A stretch of 64,000 nucleotides of DNA, taken from positions 1,421,128 through 1,485,127 of the forward strand of contig WBMV01005958.1 of NCBI GenBank assembly GCA_013396655.1, written 5' to 3'. The position numbers and the translations under genes were made by a program. This document shows, in pieces, positions 15,001-25,900 of this stretch. The stretch is from Campylorhamphus procurvoides (Eukaryota; Chordata; Aves; Passeriformes; Dendrocolaptidae). The notes beneath the pieces were generated by a model. The model made no database searches. It had not been told where the DNA came from and saw nothing but the letters and a program-made list of their open reading frames with translations. How positions within the stretch are numbered: the stretch's first letter is position 1; each line of letters opens with the position of its first letter.

Positions 15001-18000
15001 TCGCAGCACCCCATTCTGGTCATACAGCACCTGAAAAGACCAAAGACTGGTCATGATGTGGCTACAAATTCCTCCCAGGGTGTGGGAGCTGTCATGTGTA
15101 CTCAGAGTCTCCTGCAGCACGAAGAGCAGAGGCCTCCCCCAGCCCCAGCACAGGGGGGGTTTATTTCCCTCCCAAATAAACACAAACATGAGAGGATTTG
15201 GAAGAGCTAGAGAAGAAATGGAAGCCCACGTTACCATGGCCACCATCATTAGACACTGTAAAGCACAAAGCAACTGACCCTGCATGCAAAAGCACACAAT
15301 AGCAAGGGTTTTGGCAGACACCTCAGAGCCTGGGCCTCCTGAGACCCTCCTGATCTAAACAACCATTGCTAGTGTCCAACACACAAGAAACACCATGGTC
15401 TCAGCACAAGCCCAGAGGTTTGTGTTTACAGCCTCAAGACACTCCTGTCGGCATCCTGGCTAGCCAACAAGCACTACTGTATGCACATAAGGCAACCAGC
15501 AGCATTTACAGTGAAGCAAGTCCCACAGGACTCTGGGAGGGAACATTTCCAGGTTGTAGGAAGAATAAAGTGAGGCCAGAAGGTTCTGATCCCATGGGAA
15601 CCACAGCGTGAGGTAAGTCCTGCTGGTCTCCTGGTGCCAGATCTGAGGCCAGCACAGGAGTTTATCTCAACTCAGTGCCAATATCAGCCTGCAGCAAAGA
15701 ATCCCACAGGTGAACACTAAGTTATGAGCCACCACACCAGTACAATGAGCCACTTCCATGTGGGGGTCTGGAGCTGGGCAATGCTCATTTCACTGTACAC
15801 TCTCCACCCCATACTGCAAGCAACAGCATACAAGGCATCCTGACATCTCCTGGACTGTTCACTCTGAACAGACATCAAATTACATCCCATATGCTGCCAA
15901 CAAGGAAACTGATGTGCTGCAAGGGCCTACAAACTGGGATACTTCCAACTAATAAATTTTACTGAGCAGATGTAGACAAATGTAACCCCAGTTTGTTTCA
16001 TCTCCATTCTAAACAGGAAGGGCAGGGGGGCTGACAGCATTCAAAAAGAGTAAAGGATAAACCCGAGTGGGTACCTTCATGGGGGCAGATGAAGCCCAAA
16101 GGTCAAACCTTTCCATCCCTCAGCATTCCCACGGACAACTCTGGGGCTGCTCAATAGGAGCAAAAATTGCAGCACCGCGCATATTCAGTCCTCTAGTGCC
16201 ACCTGGAGCAATGCTGCACTCCAGCATGTTTGCCTTTAATTACAGATTCAAGAGGGGCTGTCTAATGTGTCCATGGAATGGCTTTGCTGCAAGTGCACAT
16301 TCCAGACCTTGCTGGGGGATGTGGTAAGTCTACTTATTTTATTATTATTACCTACTCATTGGTGTTCCCCAGCCACACACAGCACTCAGGAATAAACAGG
16401 CAATGTAACAAGCACAGGATTTGGGAGCCAAAGCACAGAGCACCCAGCAAATCACAACATGCAAGATACACAAGCCACTTAAAAATGAGAGAAGGGAAAC
16501 AGAGGTTATGCTCATGCCCCAGAGAGCCCAAAAGCTCTGGACAGGAGCACATCACTCTGTAGGAAGTACAACACTCACAGCACCAATTCTTGGACCACGC
16601 ACACAGACCAGATACCTGGACTGGCTCACCTTGACTCTCTAGCATAGTCCAGCAGCAACAAGTTTTGTAGGGGTTTTTCAAGTGGTGGCAAGGAAAAGGA
16701 AGGGAAAAACAAGTAGATAGAAGAATTTAGCTGTTAACATGCTTTCCAAATAAGGAGAACACCCTTCTCCTTGTGCGCAAGAAGAAATGCAACAGAACCT
16801 AGGGTGGTCTGTCCCTATCCACAGAGGTACATGGTTCCCAAACAAAATAGTCCATGCCTACTGAGTGGCAGGCAGGAAAGAATTTACCATCCACCACTAC
16901 TCTCCCTGCAAAAATCCCAGCAAGAAACAACCCACGTGGAAGGCTGCAGGAGTGAGGAGAAAGGCTGCTTTACTGAGGGTACAACTGTCTCCAACCTCCT
17001 ACCAAAGAACTCTGAGCAACACAAGAGGGATTTCCCTCTGCACGATGATCAGGGCTGCTTCCTTCCACTCCCCCAGGCCAAAGTGGCCAACAGATGTGCT
17101 GAGGAGAGCAGTACTTTGGCAGCAACTGCTGGAGAGCTCCCCACATGTACCTGGCACTGCCGCTCGTACTCCTGGATGATGTCAGCAAAGCGCTCGCTCT
17201 GGTTCAGGAACTCTGGGCTGTGGGGCTCCACCTGGCCCAGCTGCACAAGCACAGGGAAACACTTCTTGTCAAGAAAATTATCACCTCTCCAAATGGAGAG
17301 CCAAAAGCTCTACTAAATCACTGGAGTCATGGTGCTACACCCATGCACTCAACAGAAAGGTTCCTATTGACACCTGTGGGATGGGTCAGAGGCAGAATGT
17401 GGAGGAAAAACATTTTCCTTCACATGTGAGAGACAACAACTACAGGCAGACAAGCTTTTGGCTCACAAGGTCAGAGACTCATTTGTTTTCCCCAGAGTAA
17501 TTTTACCAGGTGTGTTGTAGGAATGGAAGATACCAAAACTAACCCCTTACTTCAATACTTGTGAAAAAGAAAACATTTTTTTTCTGGAATCTAAACTAGA
17601 CTTTAAAGTTTTCACTTGAAGACTGCAGACTTGAAAAATTTTTTACAACTGAAAACTTCCCTCACCCTTTTTTTTCAAGCCTCAGAAGCCCTAATTTAAA
17701 AACCAACATTTTTTTCCTTCCAGGTTGTCATCAATGTGCAGGAGAGCTCACAGAGGGGCAGACCATAACTGAGTCAAAATATGCAAGACCAATTTTTTGA
17801 TGATTTCCTGAAAGGTTCCTACATAATTGCAACACAGAAAGGTTACCTTGTCCTTCACAATGTGATTGAGTTCTTTCTGTAGCTCCAACACCAGTTCCTC
17901 AGATGCTGACAGTTTCTCAGTCATCTCTGTGACCTTGTTTTGCAGCTGTGTGTTCTCCTGCAGACAAGACAGAGAAGATTTCCTTGATGTAGTGGGTCGT

Positions 18001-19857
18001 GACATGGCAGGATGGGTTCATCACACAGAGGCCTTCAGCAGGAAGCTGTAAAACAACTGGCAGTATGCCAAACACAGCACAGCTCCCAGGAGACCCTGCT
18101 TTGGACATCTCCTGGTTCCAGCCAGGACAGAGTTCATTTTCTGCAATAGCCGGGATGGGACATGGCTAAGGCTCAGATATTATTCTACCCCACCTCATGC
18201 CACTGCCTGGGGCAGGGGGAAGGGACTCTGTCTTCCATGGAGAAAGGCGTTCCTCCAGAAAATGTGGCTGCAGGTTGGGCTGGGCTCCTCAGTGAGCATT
18301 TTGCATGTAAATCACCCTCTCTTTTGTACACTTCTGTTATTAGTATTGTTGCTGTTACTGTTTGTTTCTTATCTCTTTGCTGTTTCCAGTACAGTGTTCT
18401 TATCTCAGCCCATGATCTTTGTCTGTTTTGCCTCCAATTCTCCTCTCCAGCCACCGTGGGGCAGAAAGAGTGGGGAAAGGGGGTGAGTGAGCAACAGTGT
18501 GGTTTGGAGAATCTCTTGGGAGAACTAAATTGGGCACCTCCATTCCTAACCCACAACAGGACAGCACACTGCTGATACCACATATGCTGGGGTTGGGCTC
18601 ATCTCTCCAAAGGACAGGCATAGGAGTGGGTTTTGCTGAATAAGAGCTAGGTAGCCCCACAGGCTCATCTCAACCTCTGCTTCACAGAATAATGGTTTCC
18701 CCTACAGACAACAAAGGCAGCAAGTCCTGTGCTATCTCCAAATGTACTTCTACACTGAACAAAACTGGGATAATCCCAGGCATGCAGACACCATCATGTC
18801 TGCTTCTGGCATGATCTCTGGCACAGTTTTAGTTTTGGCCGTTGAGTATTCAGGTGTTATCAAGGGCCAAAACACTCATAACAAACAACGCAAGTGTTTA
18901 ATAATGTTGTGGCAAGGGAACAAGCTCTGTATTTAATACAATAGTATGGATGTGGCTGATGATTCTTATGCATAAAATTCCTGTCCTTTCCAGCAAGAGC
19001 AACAAGAACCACCCATATTTGTCACTAGCCCTGCTTTGTCTCCCCTGAAGAAGTGAAGATGTTTCACCCAGGGCAGTTTTATTTACCTTCATCATGTCGT
19101 TCAGTCTCCCTTGCAGGCTGGCCTCTTTGCCCTCAAGGAGCTGTGTATCAGCCTCCAGCTTCGCCTGGTGACTGACCGCTTGCTGCAAAAGCAGCTCTTT
19201 TGCCTCTATTTCTGCCTGAAAATCCCTGGGGGAGGAAAGCAGCGTGGTTGGGGCACCTGGATCATGTTTTCAGATTGTCATGAGGTACAGACACCCTCTC
19301 TCACCATGCACAAAGCAGGAGATGAGAGCCTGGTTGGAAGGATGCTGAGACCATAGTGAAGGAAAAGGGGAGGGTCTTCAGGGACTTTTCGGGCACTGAC
19401 ACATTGGCAAAACAAGTGAGAGATTCAAAAGTGAAACTGGGATGGGAGAGAAAGGCTGCATGCACATTTTCCTGGCCCCAACAAAAAGACCTCTCCTACT
19501 TGAGCTTGCTCTGGGTGTGCTTGAGAGCGATGTACTGCTCATCCAACTCCCTGCCAAGGTGCAGGCAGCGTTCCTCTGCTTTCTCCAAGTCGAGCCTCGC
19601 CTTGTCCCTCTCCCTGGCGATCTGCCTCACCTGCCTCCTGCAGACAGGGTGAGCAGTGCGTTAAGAGAAACCTCACACATCCCAGAGAACAGTCCTCCTC
19701 CCAGGGAGCTGCATCCTCACCAGAGGCACTGCAGTTTGTATCCATAGGAGGTGACAGCTGCATGCTGAAGCCCACTCCTAGGGACCATGAGTGTGTTGTC
19801 CAAAGCTGCAGGCAGCTCTGCCAGGCTCACCTGCTCCTCCGTGTTGCTACTCCGCCT
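6015..19857 (-). CDS. NINL: NINL (ninein-like), coiled-coil centrosomal protein, N-terminally truncated
   Basis: NINL is a centrosome/microtubule-anchoring protein: EF-hands first, then long coiled coil. Exons 5' to 3': 19721-19857, 19500-19637, 19087-19225, 17847-17957, 17151-17240, 14934-15030, 14339-14406, 12966-13299, 8447-8698, 7220-7432, 6296-6412, 6015-6203 (stop 6015-6017). The first eight join in phase; so do the last four. Landmarks: PAALDNTLM; RQIARERDKARLDLEKAEE; EYERQCQ; QLETKINYYEEELKLMEKN; and the end LLEEQASALKQLI...KITPASLSG, which matches the NINL terminus. About 628 residues are supported versus about 1,380 in human. Exon 12966-13299 ends out of phase with 8447-8698, so at least one middle exon is missing or lost. 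Upstream EF-hand exons are broken (20145-20301, 21680-21775). The first available ATG is inside exon 19721-19857. It could be a functional short form or a decaying gene. Tail-to-tail position beside GINS1 supports NINL over NIN. Confidence 0.88.
8699..12965 (-). other. NINL middle intron(s) where exons are missing
   Basis: Other vertebrate NINL genes have several coiled-coil exons between the segments encoded at 12966-13299 and 8447-8698. I find no exon here that is open, in phase and well spliced. A purine-rich minus-strand stretch (about 11105-11510) reads coil-like peptide in a single frame, ending RKHDIQALKMELVR before a GTAAGG donor, but the frame is broken by three stops. It may be a relic exon or only biased composition. 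Confidence 0.4.
18113..18558 (+). mobile_element. degraded solo LTR of an avian endogenous retrovirus family
   Basis: The segment begins TGGTTCCAGCCAGGACAGAG and later has a CTTATCTCAGCCCATGA stretch, a pyrimidine-rich CTCCTCTCCAGCCACC part, the GTGAGTGAGCAACAGTGTGG part, and an end near CTAACCCACAACA. These in order match what I remember of a common bird LTR (GGTTCCAGCTGGGACAGAG ... GAGTGAGCGAGCGG ... TTAAACCACAACA). The middle is diverged and shortened. No retroviral coding sequence flanks it, so it is a solo LTR, sitting in a NINL intron in the opposite orientation to the gene. Confidence 0.55.
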
Positions 19858-20144
19858 CTGTAAGGACAGCACAGACTGAAATCACTTCCTCCTTCTTCTA
19901 ACAGTTCCAACAGGACCTCTGTTGTCACACCGCCTGACCACCCTCCAGCCTTTGAAAGATACCCTCCCATCTCACAGATAAGCCTAGATCATATGCACCC
20001 CAGATTTTCCCCAGCCCTTCCCCAAACCCTGCCACCCCATCATGAACCTGGCTGCAGGCACTTCTTCCACCCCAGAGGGTTGCTTGACCAAAGGTCTTTC
20101 TGCTCACTTCACCCACCACCACTGATCAAGGCAGCACCAGAGAC

Positions 20145-20301
20145 CTTGAGGATCTCCTTTTTAGTTCTTCCAGGGCTCAGATGGCAATGACAAGTTGGGG
20201 CTTGGCAAATCTGGTGCCTTTGCTGATGCTGGAGAAGTGATGTGAGCCCACGCAGCTTGGCCACAAGGACACACTGATTCCCTGCACATTCCCCTCCAAC
20301 A
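20145..20301 (-). pseudogene. broken NINL exon (third EF-hand-like segment)
   Basis: On the minus strand a good acceptor (pyrimidine run then CCTCAG) is followed by a frame reading SVSLWPSC, then HFSSISKGTRFAKPQLVIAI. This lines up with the human NINL segment ...[27 protein letters not shown]. Where human has tryptophan this frame hits TGA. A few bases later the similarity continues only in another frame (GRTKKEILK, human NGREILQ), ending at a weak GTCTCT donor exactly one exon-junction upstream of the open exon at 19721-19857. So the exon has one nonsense codon and at least one frameshifting deletion. The acidic calcium-loop residues (DDGSG) are replaced by SKGTR. Confidence 0.72.
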
Positions 20302-21679
20302 CTGAGGAAAAAACAGCAGAGATAAGTCAGCGGGGCAAAATTGGCAGAGAAGTACTGACAGCTTTCAATACTGAAAAGAAACTTAAGAGATCGAATCAAT
20401 GCTGAAGAACATCTTAGGAACAATCCTAAGCTGCTGGGAGGGAGATGTCCTGAGCTGCCCTTAAGGCAGCTACAAGGAGCAGGTTTCCAGGCACAGACCA
20501 TTCATTTTGGTGAACATTCAGTATCCACAGAAAGACCCACGTTGAAAGGCACACAGCTTACAGTGAAAACTGTCACATGGGGACTGCCAGCCAAGATTTT
20601 TGTTGACCCAGAGGCTAAAATTGCATTGAGGTCAGCTTCAAAGGTGAGATTCAGCCAAGCTGAACTGAAAAGCAGAACCCAGAAAGCAGATACAGAACAG
20701 ATAACATCTCCAAAAGCACCAATTTGGTACTGGGTTTGAAAGAAGCTTATCTTCTGAGAATTTTTACCTCAAAATCTTAAGCCAAAAGGACCTGAAAAAA
20801 ATTCTTTCCTTATTTTTTTGGAGCTGTTTTGATCCAGATGCTGGGTGGAGCTGTCCTGGCTGTCACGGTAGTCAGAGATTCATTTCCATCTTAGTGCATT
20901 TAAAGCAGAGTTACTTCAAAAGCACTTGCAAATGCCTTGCCAGTCCGTGGAACTGAAAGCACTAAGGAGAAAGGAGTGTTTTACATCAAAGAAAACGTGG
21001 ATGAATCTTGTTCCATGCACTAAAAAGAGGACAATCTGTGCCACATGTGAGCTGCAATGACATCGGCACTTCTGAGATTTTAGAATTGGGGTGATTTTTC
21101 CCCTCTGCTAGAATGTGTATCCCTCTTCCTCCCATAAAAAGATGAGGCTCAATAGGCCTCTGTTTTTCTGTATTGCCATCCCACACCACCTAAGCAGGGT
21201 TTGCTCCTTACTCAGGCAGTTCCCAAGGGAGCCTTTCAGTCACCATGCAGTGGCTGAAGTCCAGATCACACCTAAAGACCGACTGACAAGTGGAAAACTC
21301 CCCAGGTCACCTCTCAGATGCCCAACTCACATCTATGAAATCACCCCTTGTGAAAAGAAACATCGTGGCCTGAATTGTTCTCAGTAAAACCCATTCTTTA
21401 GCCTCCTTTTTTTTTTTTTTTTCTTTGTGGGGAACTGGACAGAGAAACTTTTCTAAGTGTGATGTCTGGATTTCCTGCAGGATGTTGTAAAACATCAAAT
21501 ACAAATGAACTGTCCTGTGTAGAGATGTGGCAATGACTTATTGTTCCTTATCCAAAGTTAATGGAAATCACCTCATGGAGCTGCTGATCAAGGCCATCAA
21601 CCAGGATCCTTTTTAAACTCACCCCATGGAGTGTTGAGTCTTGGCTACTTAGATATTGACATAGAGTGGAAAATGTGGT

Positions 21680-21775
21680 TGTGTGGCTGAACAAGCCAAA
21701 CTGCAACTCCTCAAAGCTCTTCCATCTCCATGTTTTTCCACTTTAGTCAAGGAATCTGTGAGTTCCCAAGAAATG
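21680..21775 (-). pseudogene. broken NINL exon (canonical EF-hand loop)
   Basis: Reading the minus strand: one frame gives ELTDSLTKVEKHGDGRA, and the next frame immediately continues FEELQFGLFSHTT. Human NINL has EELEDLFNKLDQDGDGK, then VSLEEFQLGLFSH. The order and spacing agree, but a deletion of about four bases shifts the frame in the middle of the EF-hand. Loop positions 1 and 3 have changed from D to E and from D to H. No convincing acceptor is seen at its 5' side. Confidence 0.65.
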
Positions 21776-22249
21776 AGTCTAAGGGAAACTCACCAGCTGC
21801 AGGAATCTGAAGCACCCAAACTGCTTCTTAAATCCCATCTCTTCTACACTGCAAAGGGAACACAATTTAAAAACCCTCTTTGAAAAGGACAGAAGGGTGT
21901 AGGGTGCAGTATGCCCAGAGTTAAACCCTCTGCCCCTTAAAAAAAAAACAGAGAAAACTGGATCCCAGCTACTTGCACGCCATGGAAAGAGCAATGGAGA
22001 AGACATCGGCTGAGGAAAGGCAATGGGAAGCACGGGTCCTTCTCTGCTCTCTGTTGAGAACCCCTACATCTCATTCCACCGCCTTGTCTCTGTTCAAGCT
22101 GGCAAATCAACCCTGTCCTGACACCCCTGGGCTGGCAGAGGAGGCGACACGAGGCTGTCAGCCAGTTTATCCCGCACTCCAAAGTGCTCTGGAGAACACG
22201 CATAGCCTGCCCCCACCTTCCCATCCCCATTTCCTGGGGCACATGGGGA

Positions 22250-22462
22250 ACAGAGCGGCCGGCGGGCCGAGGGAGGCGATCCTGCCCCTCTGCTCGGCCC
22301 TGCTGAGGCCACACCTGGAGGGCTGTGTCCAGGTCTGGGCTCTCCGGGAGAAGAGGGACAAGGAATTCCTGGAGCGGCTCCAGCGGAGAACAACAAAGAG
22401 GATGAGGGCACTGGAGCCTGTGGGGGGACAGGCTGAGGGAGCCGGGCCTTCTAGGGAAGACT
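22250..22462 (+). mobile_element. CR1 LINE fragment (reverse-transcriptase C-terminal part)
   Basis: The plus strand reads LLRPHLEGCVQVWA, then KEFLERLQRRTTKRM, then an EGAG-type end. This is the CR1 ORF2 tail (family form: ALVRPHLEYCVQFWAP, then ELLERVQRRATKMI). The nucleotide sequence GAGGCCACACCTGGAGGGCT also follows the CR1 pattern. It is truncated at both ends and lacks the CR1 3' terminus. It lies a few hundred bases upstream of the EIF4A3 promoter. Confidence 0.8.
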
Positions 22463-22727
22463 GAGGGCGATGTCCCCAGCGCAAATAAACATCTCAAGGG
22501 CGGGTGCCAAGGCGGCGGAGCCAGACCCCTTCGGGAGTAAATGGCCACGGAATCAAACGCAAGTGGTTCCGCCTCAGCACGAGGCGCGGCCTTTCCCCGC
22601 TGAGGGCGGCAGGGCCCGGACGGGCCGCGCGGGGGAGGCCCCGGAGCGTTCCCCCTGCACAGACACCCCAGACCCACCGGGGCGCGCTCCCGTCTCACCC
22701 GCTCCAAGTGCCCCTTCCTCCCCCCGA

Positions 22728-22790
22728 AATATCCCGGCACTCCCGAAATAATATTCGGAAAATCCCGAAATATCCCGGCAATCCCACGGG
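22728..22790. repeat. short direct repeat of CCGAAATATCCCGGCA
   Basis: The 16-mer CCGAAATATCCCGGCA occurs twice, separated by a related CCCGAAATAATATTCGGAAAAT segment that itself contains a small AT-rich inverted repeat. It lies just upstream of the EIF4A3 CpG promoter. No family was recognised. Confidence 0.6.
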
Positions 22791-22799
22791 TGCGCGCCC

Positions 22800-22976
22800 T
22801 GCCGGCCCTGCGCATGCGCACGGCGCGCTCCCGCCCTCACCCTCCGCCCCTCCCCACGCGGCCCTCCCCGCCTCCGCGCACGCGCACGGCGCGTTCCACC
22901 CCCAATCGCGCACGCGCAGAGCGGCGCGTGGCGTGTCGGGTGCGCGCGCGCGGCGGGTCTCGTCGGGGACGCGGCC
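22800..22976 (+). promoter_or_regulatory. EIF4A3 CpG promoter with NRF1-type sites and CCAAT box
   Basis: A very GC- and CpG-rich block ends at the EIF4A3 start. It contains a perfect palindromic TGCGCATGCGCA at 22809-22820, and GCGCACGCGCA at 22876-22886 and 22908-22918, all matching the known NRF1 consensus (YGCGCAYGCGCR). A CCAAT lies at 22902-22906. There is no TATA box. A fourth site, TGCGCATGCGCC, is at 23209-23220 inside intron 1. Housekeeping-type expression driven by NRF1 is inferred. Confidence 0.7.
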
Positions 22977-25900
22977 ATGGCGGGGTCNNNNNNNNNNNNN
23001 NNNNNNNNNNNNNNNNNNNNNNNNNNNNNNNNNNNNNNNNNNNNNNNNNNNNNNNNNNNNNNNNNNNNNNNNNNNNNNNNNNNNNNNNNNNNNNNNNNNN
23101 NNNNNNGGAAGGGATAAAAGAAGAAAAAGGAAGGGGCAAGAGAGGGGGGTGACTGGGAATTGGGGAATGGCGGGGTCGCGGGCCGTGGCGGCGCCCGGAT
23201 GTGGGCTGTGCGCATGCGCCGTGCGGGGCCGGGGCCCTCACGGTGTCCCGGGGGCCCTGGGCGTGTCCCCAGGGGCTCTCACGGTGTCCCGGGGGCCCTG
23301 AAGGTGTTCCCAGGGGCTCTGGCGGTGTCCCGGGGGTCCTGAGAGTGTCCCCAAGGCTCTCACGGTGTCCCGGGGGCTCTGGGGGTGTCCCGGGAGCCCT
23401 GACAGTGTCCCGGGGCCGGCCGTGACGGTGTCGCCGTCTCCGCAGGGTTCGAGAAGCCGTCGGCCATCCAGCAGCGAGCCATCAAGCAGATCATCAAGGG
23501 CAGGGACGTGATCGCCCAGTAAGTGCGGCCGGCGCGGGGTGCGGTGGGTCAGGCTCACTGCCTTAAGGCTGGGTGAAAGATCTGCCGTGGCTGCTTGGCA
23601 GGGTTTGGGGCATGGCCTGAGGGTCGTGGGGCACTGGCACAGGTTTCCCAGAGTAGGTGTGGATGCCCCATCCTTGGAAACATTCAAGGCCAGGCTGGAT
23701 GGGGCCCAGGGTAAGCCGGTCTGGTAGATGGTGTCCCTGCCATCGACAGGGGGTTGGAACAAGATGAATTTAAGGCCCCTTCCAAGCCAAACCATTCTGT
23801 GGTTTTATGACCTGATATGCAAAACAGGGTGAAAGTGGCCAGCCTGCACATAGCCTGTGATCCTGACAGCTGTTAATGTTATTGGGTTTAATCACTGAAC
23901 AAAAATACGTGTCTTAGAGACAACAAAGAAAATGCATCCCACTGAAAATAATCCTTTCTAGGTCACTAGGGGGTATTACTGGCCTTCAAAATTGTACTGG
24001 CTTATCTATCATCTACTTGAAAATACAAAAAAAAAAAAAAACCTATATATGAGAGATTGCAGCAAGTCGAAATGCTGGTCTGATAAGAAGGAAACATTCC
24101 AGAGCTGGGGACCCTGCGATAGAGGGTTCTGTCCCTGGTATTGCAGATCTCAAAGCTGCTTGACAGCAGATTGTCCTCTGATCACAACAAGCCTTTGTCA
24201 AATACACTGTTGGCACTGTTGAGCTCTTTGCAGTGGAGTAGCAAAGAGCAGAGGGGTGGAATATGTTGAAGTTGCTGATACTGTTTGTCCAGACATTCAG
24301 AGTATTTACCAAACATCTGTTTCTCAGGTCACAGTCAGGAACAGGGAAGACAGCAACATTCTCCATCTCTGTTCTACAGTGTCTGGATATACAGGTGATT
24401 TCATAGCATGTGCTAAAAATTATTTTTTACTAAATCAGTAATCTCTATCATAAAAGCCTTTTTTTTTAGTGAATAAATGAAGCTTTAAATTGAAATCTTT
24501 TAGTTATGGGCAGTGAACCTTGGACAAAATTCTAACTGCTCTGTAACAATTTAACTGTTAAAGCTCCTCTGGCAAAATGAGTTTTGATAAAGTCTTGTAG
24601 TTACAAAGTTGGCTTTAACATCTTACCTCTTTCACCTACTAGAGGACTAAGTTGATCTCTCAGCAAACAGAGTTGTTTTAAAACAGTCCTGTAGCATCAT
24701 CAGCCTGTCTGAGCAGATGCCACACGTTGCACAGAATCAAACCTAGATTTTGGACTGACAAATGTTTGCTTTTGTTCTAGTCAGAGGTATCATATCCATC
24801 CAGTAGTTTTTAAGTATACCTTGAATGTGTAGATGCTGTTGGATAAAATGATGGTTTTCTGTGGGCTAGTATCGTCCTAAAGTTTGGATTATTATTCATC
24901 TCTCACTGCCCAGGGACATAAAAATAAAAGTTGCATATCAGCTTTTACAGGTGTCACTCTTCTGTCTTGGAATCCTTGGGCAGTGCAAGGTGAACCAAAC
25001 ATACAAAACTGAAGGGTTTTTAATTTGTTTCTATTTTGGAAGAAAAGTACACACCTTTTTTTTGGTCAGAAGTTGGGTTGGAATCAAAAATGTGCTCTTA
25101 AAGAACTGCTTAAGTGCTGTCTTGTCAAAAGTAACTTAAAAGAGGTTGTTGCTGTGCAAATGCTCTATTTGAAAGCAGCTTTCTAGGCGTACTGACCCTT
25201 CAGCTGTGACATTTCAGAGTCCTGTGTGATCCATAATCTCTTTCATACTGGGCTCTCTGGCTGTGATTAACATCCACATGATCATTTGTTTTAATCAGGT
25301 TCGTGAGACCCAGGCATTGATCCTGGCACCAACTCGGGAGCTGGCTGTGCAGATTCAGAAGGTAAGAACGTTTAAATCCCTGTCTGTAAAGCATTGGCAG
25401 GACCTAGGGTCAGTGCTCTGGCATTCCCCAGCAGAGTTCAAAGCACAGCTTCCCTTTTTTCTTTCTGTTCCTGAAAGAAATACATTATCATCTGACCAAG
25501 GACTGTTTTGCTCATCTGCATTATGTCCATTACTGCTTGCATGCCCATATTGGTTAACAGTCTTAAGGTTGTACACAGTCCTAACCAAATTTTAAAGGAC
25601 AGCACTTCTAAAGTAGTTGTGATCCCTGGGGAACTGGGATTTGAAGGTGTTTGAAGGCCTGCTGTTGTGGAGGTTTGGGTAACACATCAAAAAAAACCCC
25701 TTCCAACTCCTTGTCATTGCATTTCTTTAGTAAAACAACAGTATGGCTGTGCAGACCTGCATCTCTCCACAAATGCAAACTTAGGAGAGCTTGTGTAATT
25801 AAGCCATTGTTCTGTATCAACACAGGGGCTTCTTGCTCTGGGGGACTACATGAATGTCCAGTGTCATGCCTGCATCGGGGGGACCAACGTGGGAGAAGAT

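Noticed and set aside
6015..19857. Ninein (NIN) as the identity of the coiled-coil gene
   Set aside because: Some pieces such as EYERQC resemble NIN, but the C-terminus (KITPASLSG), the EKLSASEELVLELQKEL...KDK segment and the position beside GINS1 fit NINL better.
21937..22821. A 294-codon minus-strand open frame upstream of EIF4A3
   Set aside because: It crosses the reverse strand of a CR1 fragment and a GC-rich promoter. It shows no known domain, and its length is explained by GC bias.
23167..23230. ATGGCGGGGTCGCGGG as an alternative EIF4A3 start
   Set aside because: The frame gives [11 protein letters not shown] and a cysteine-rich stretch and never reaches the RKRLL/EEDMTKVEF type N-terminus expected for EIF4A3. 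The copy before the gap is the better start.
22504..23301. A 265-codon plus-strand frame through the EIF4A3 promoter and gap
   Set aside because: It is held open by N and a GC-rich minisatellite. It does not encode the EIF4A3 N-terminus and runs into the intron repeat.
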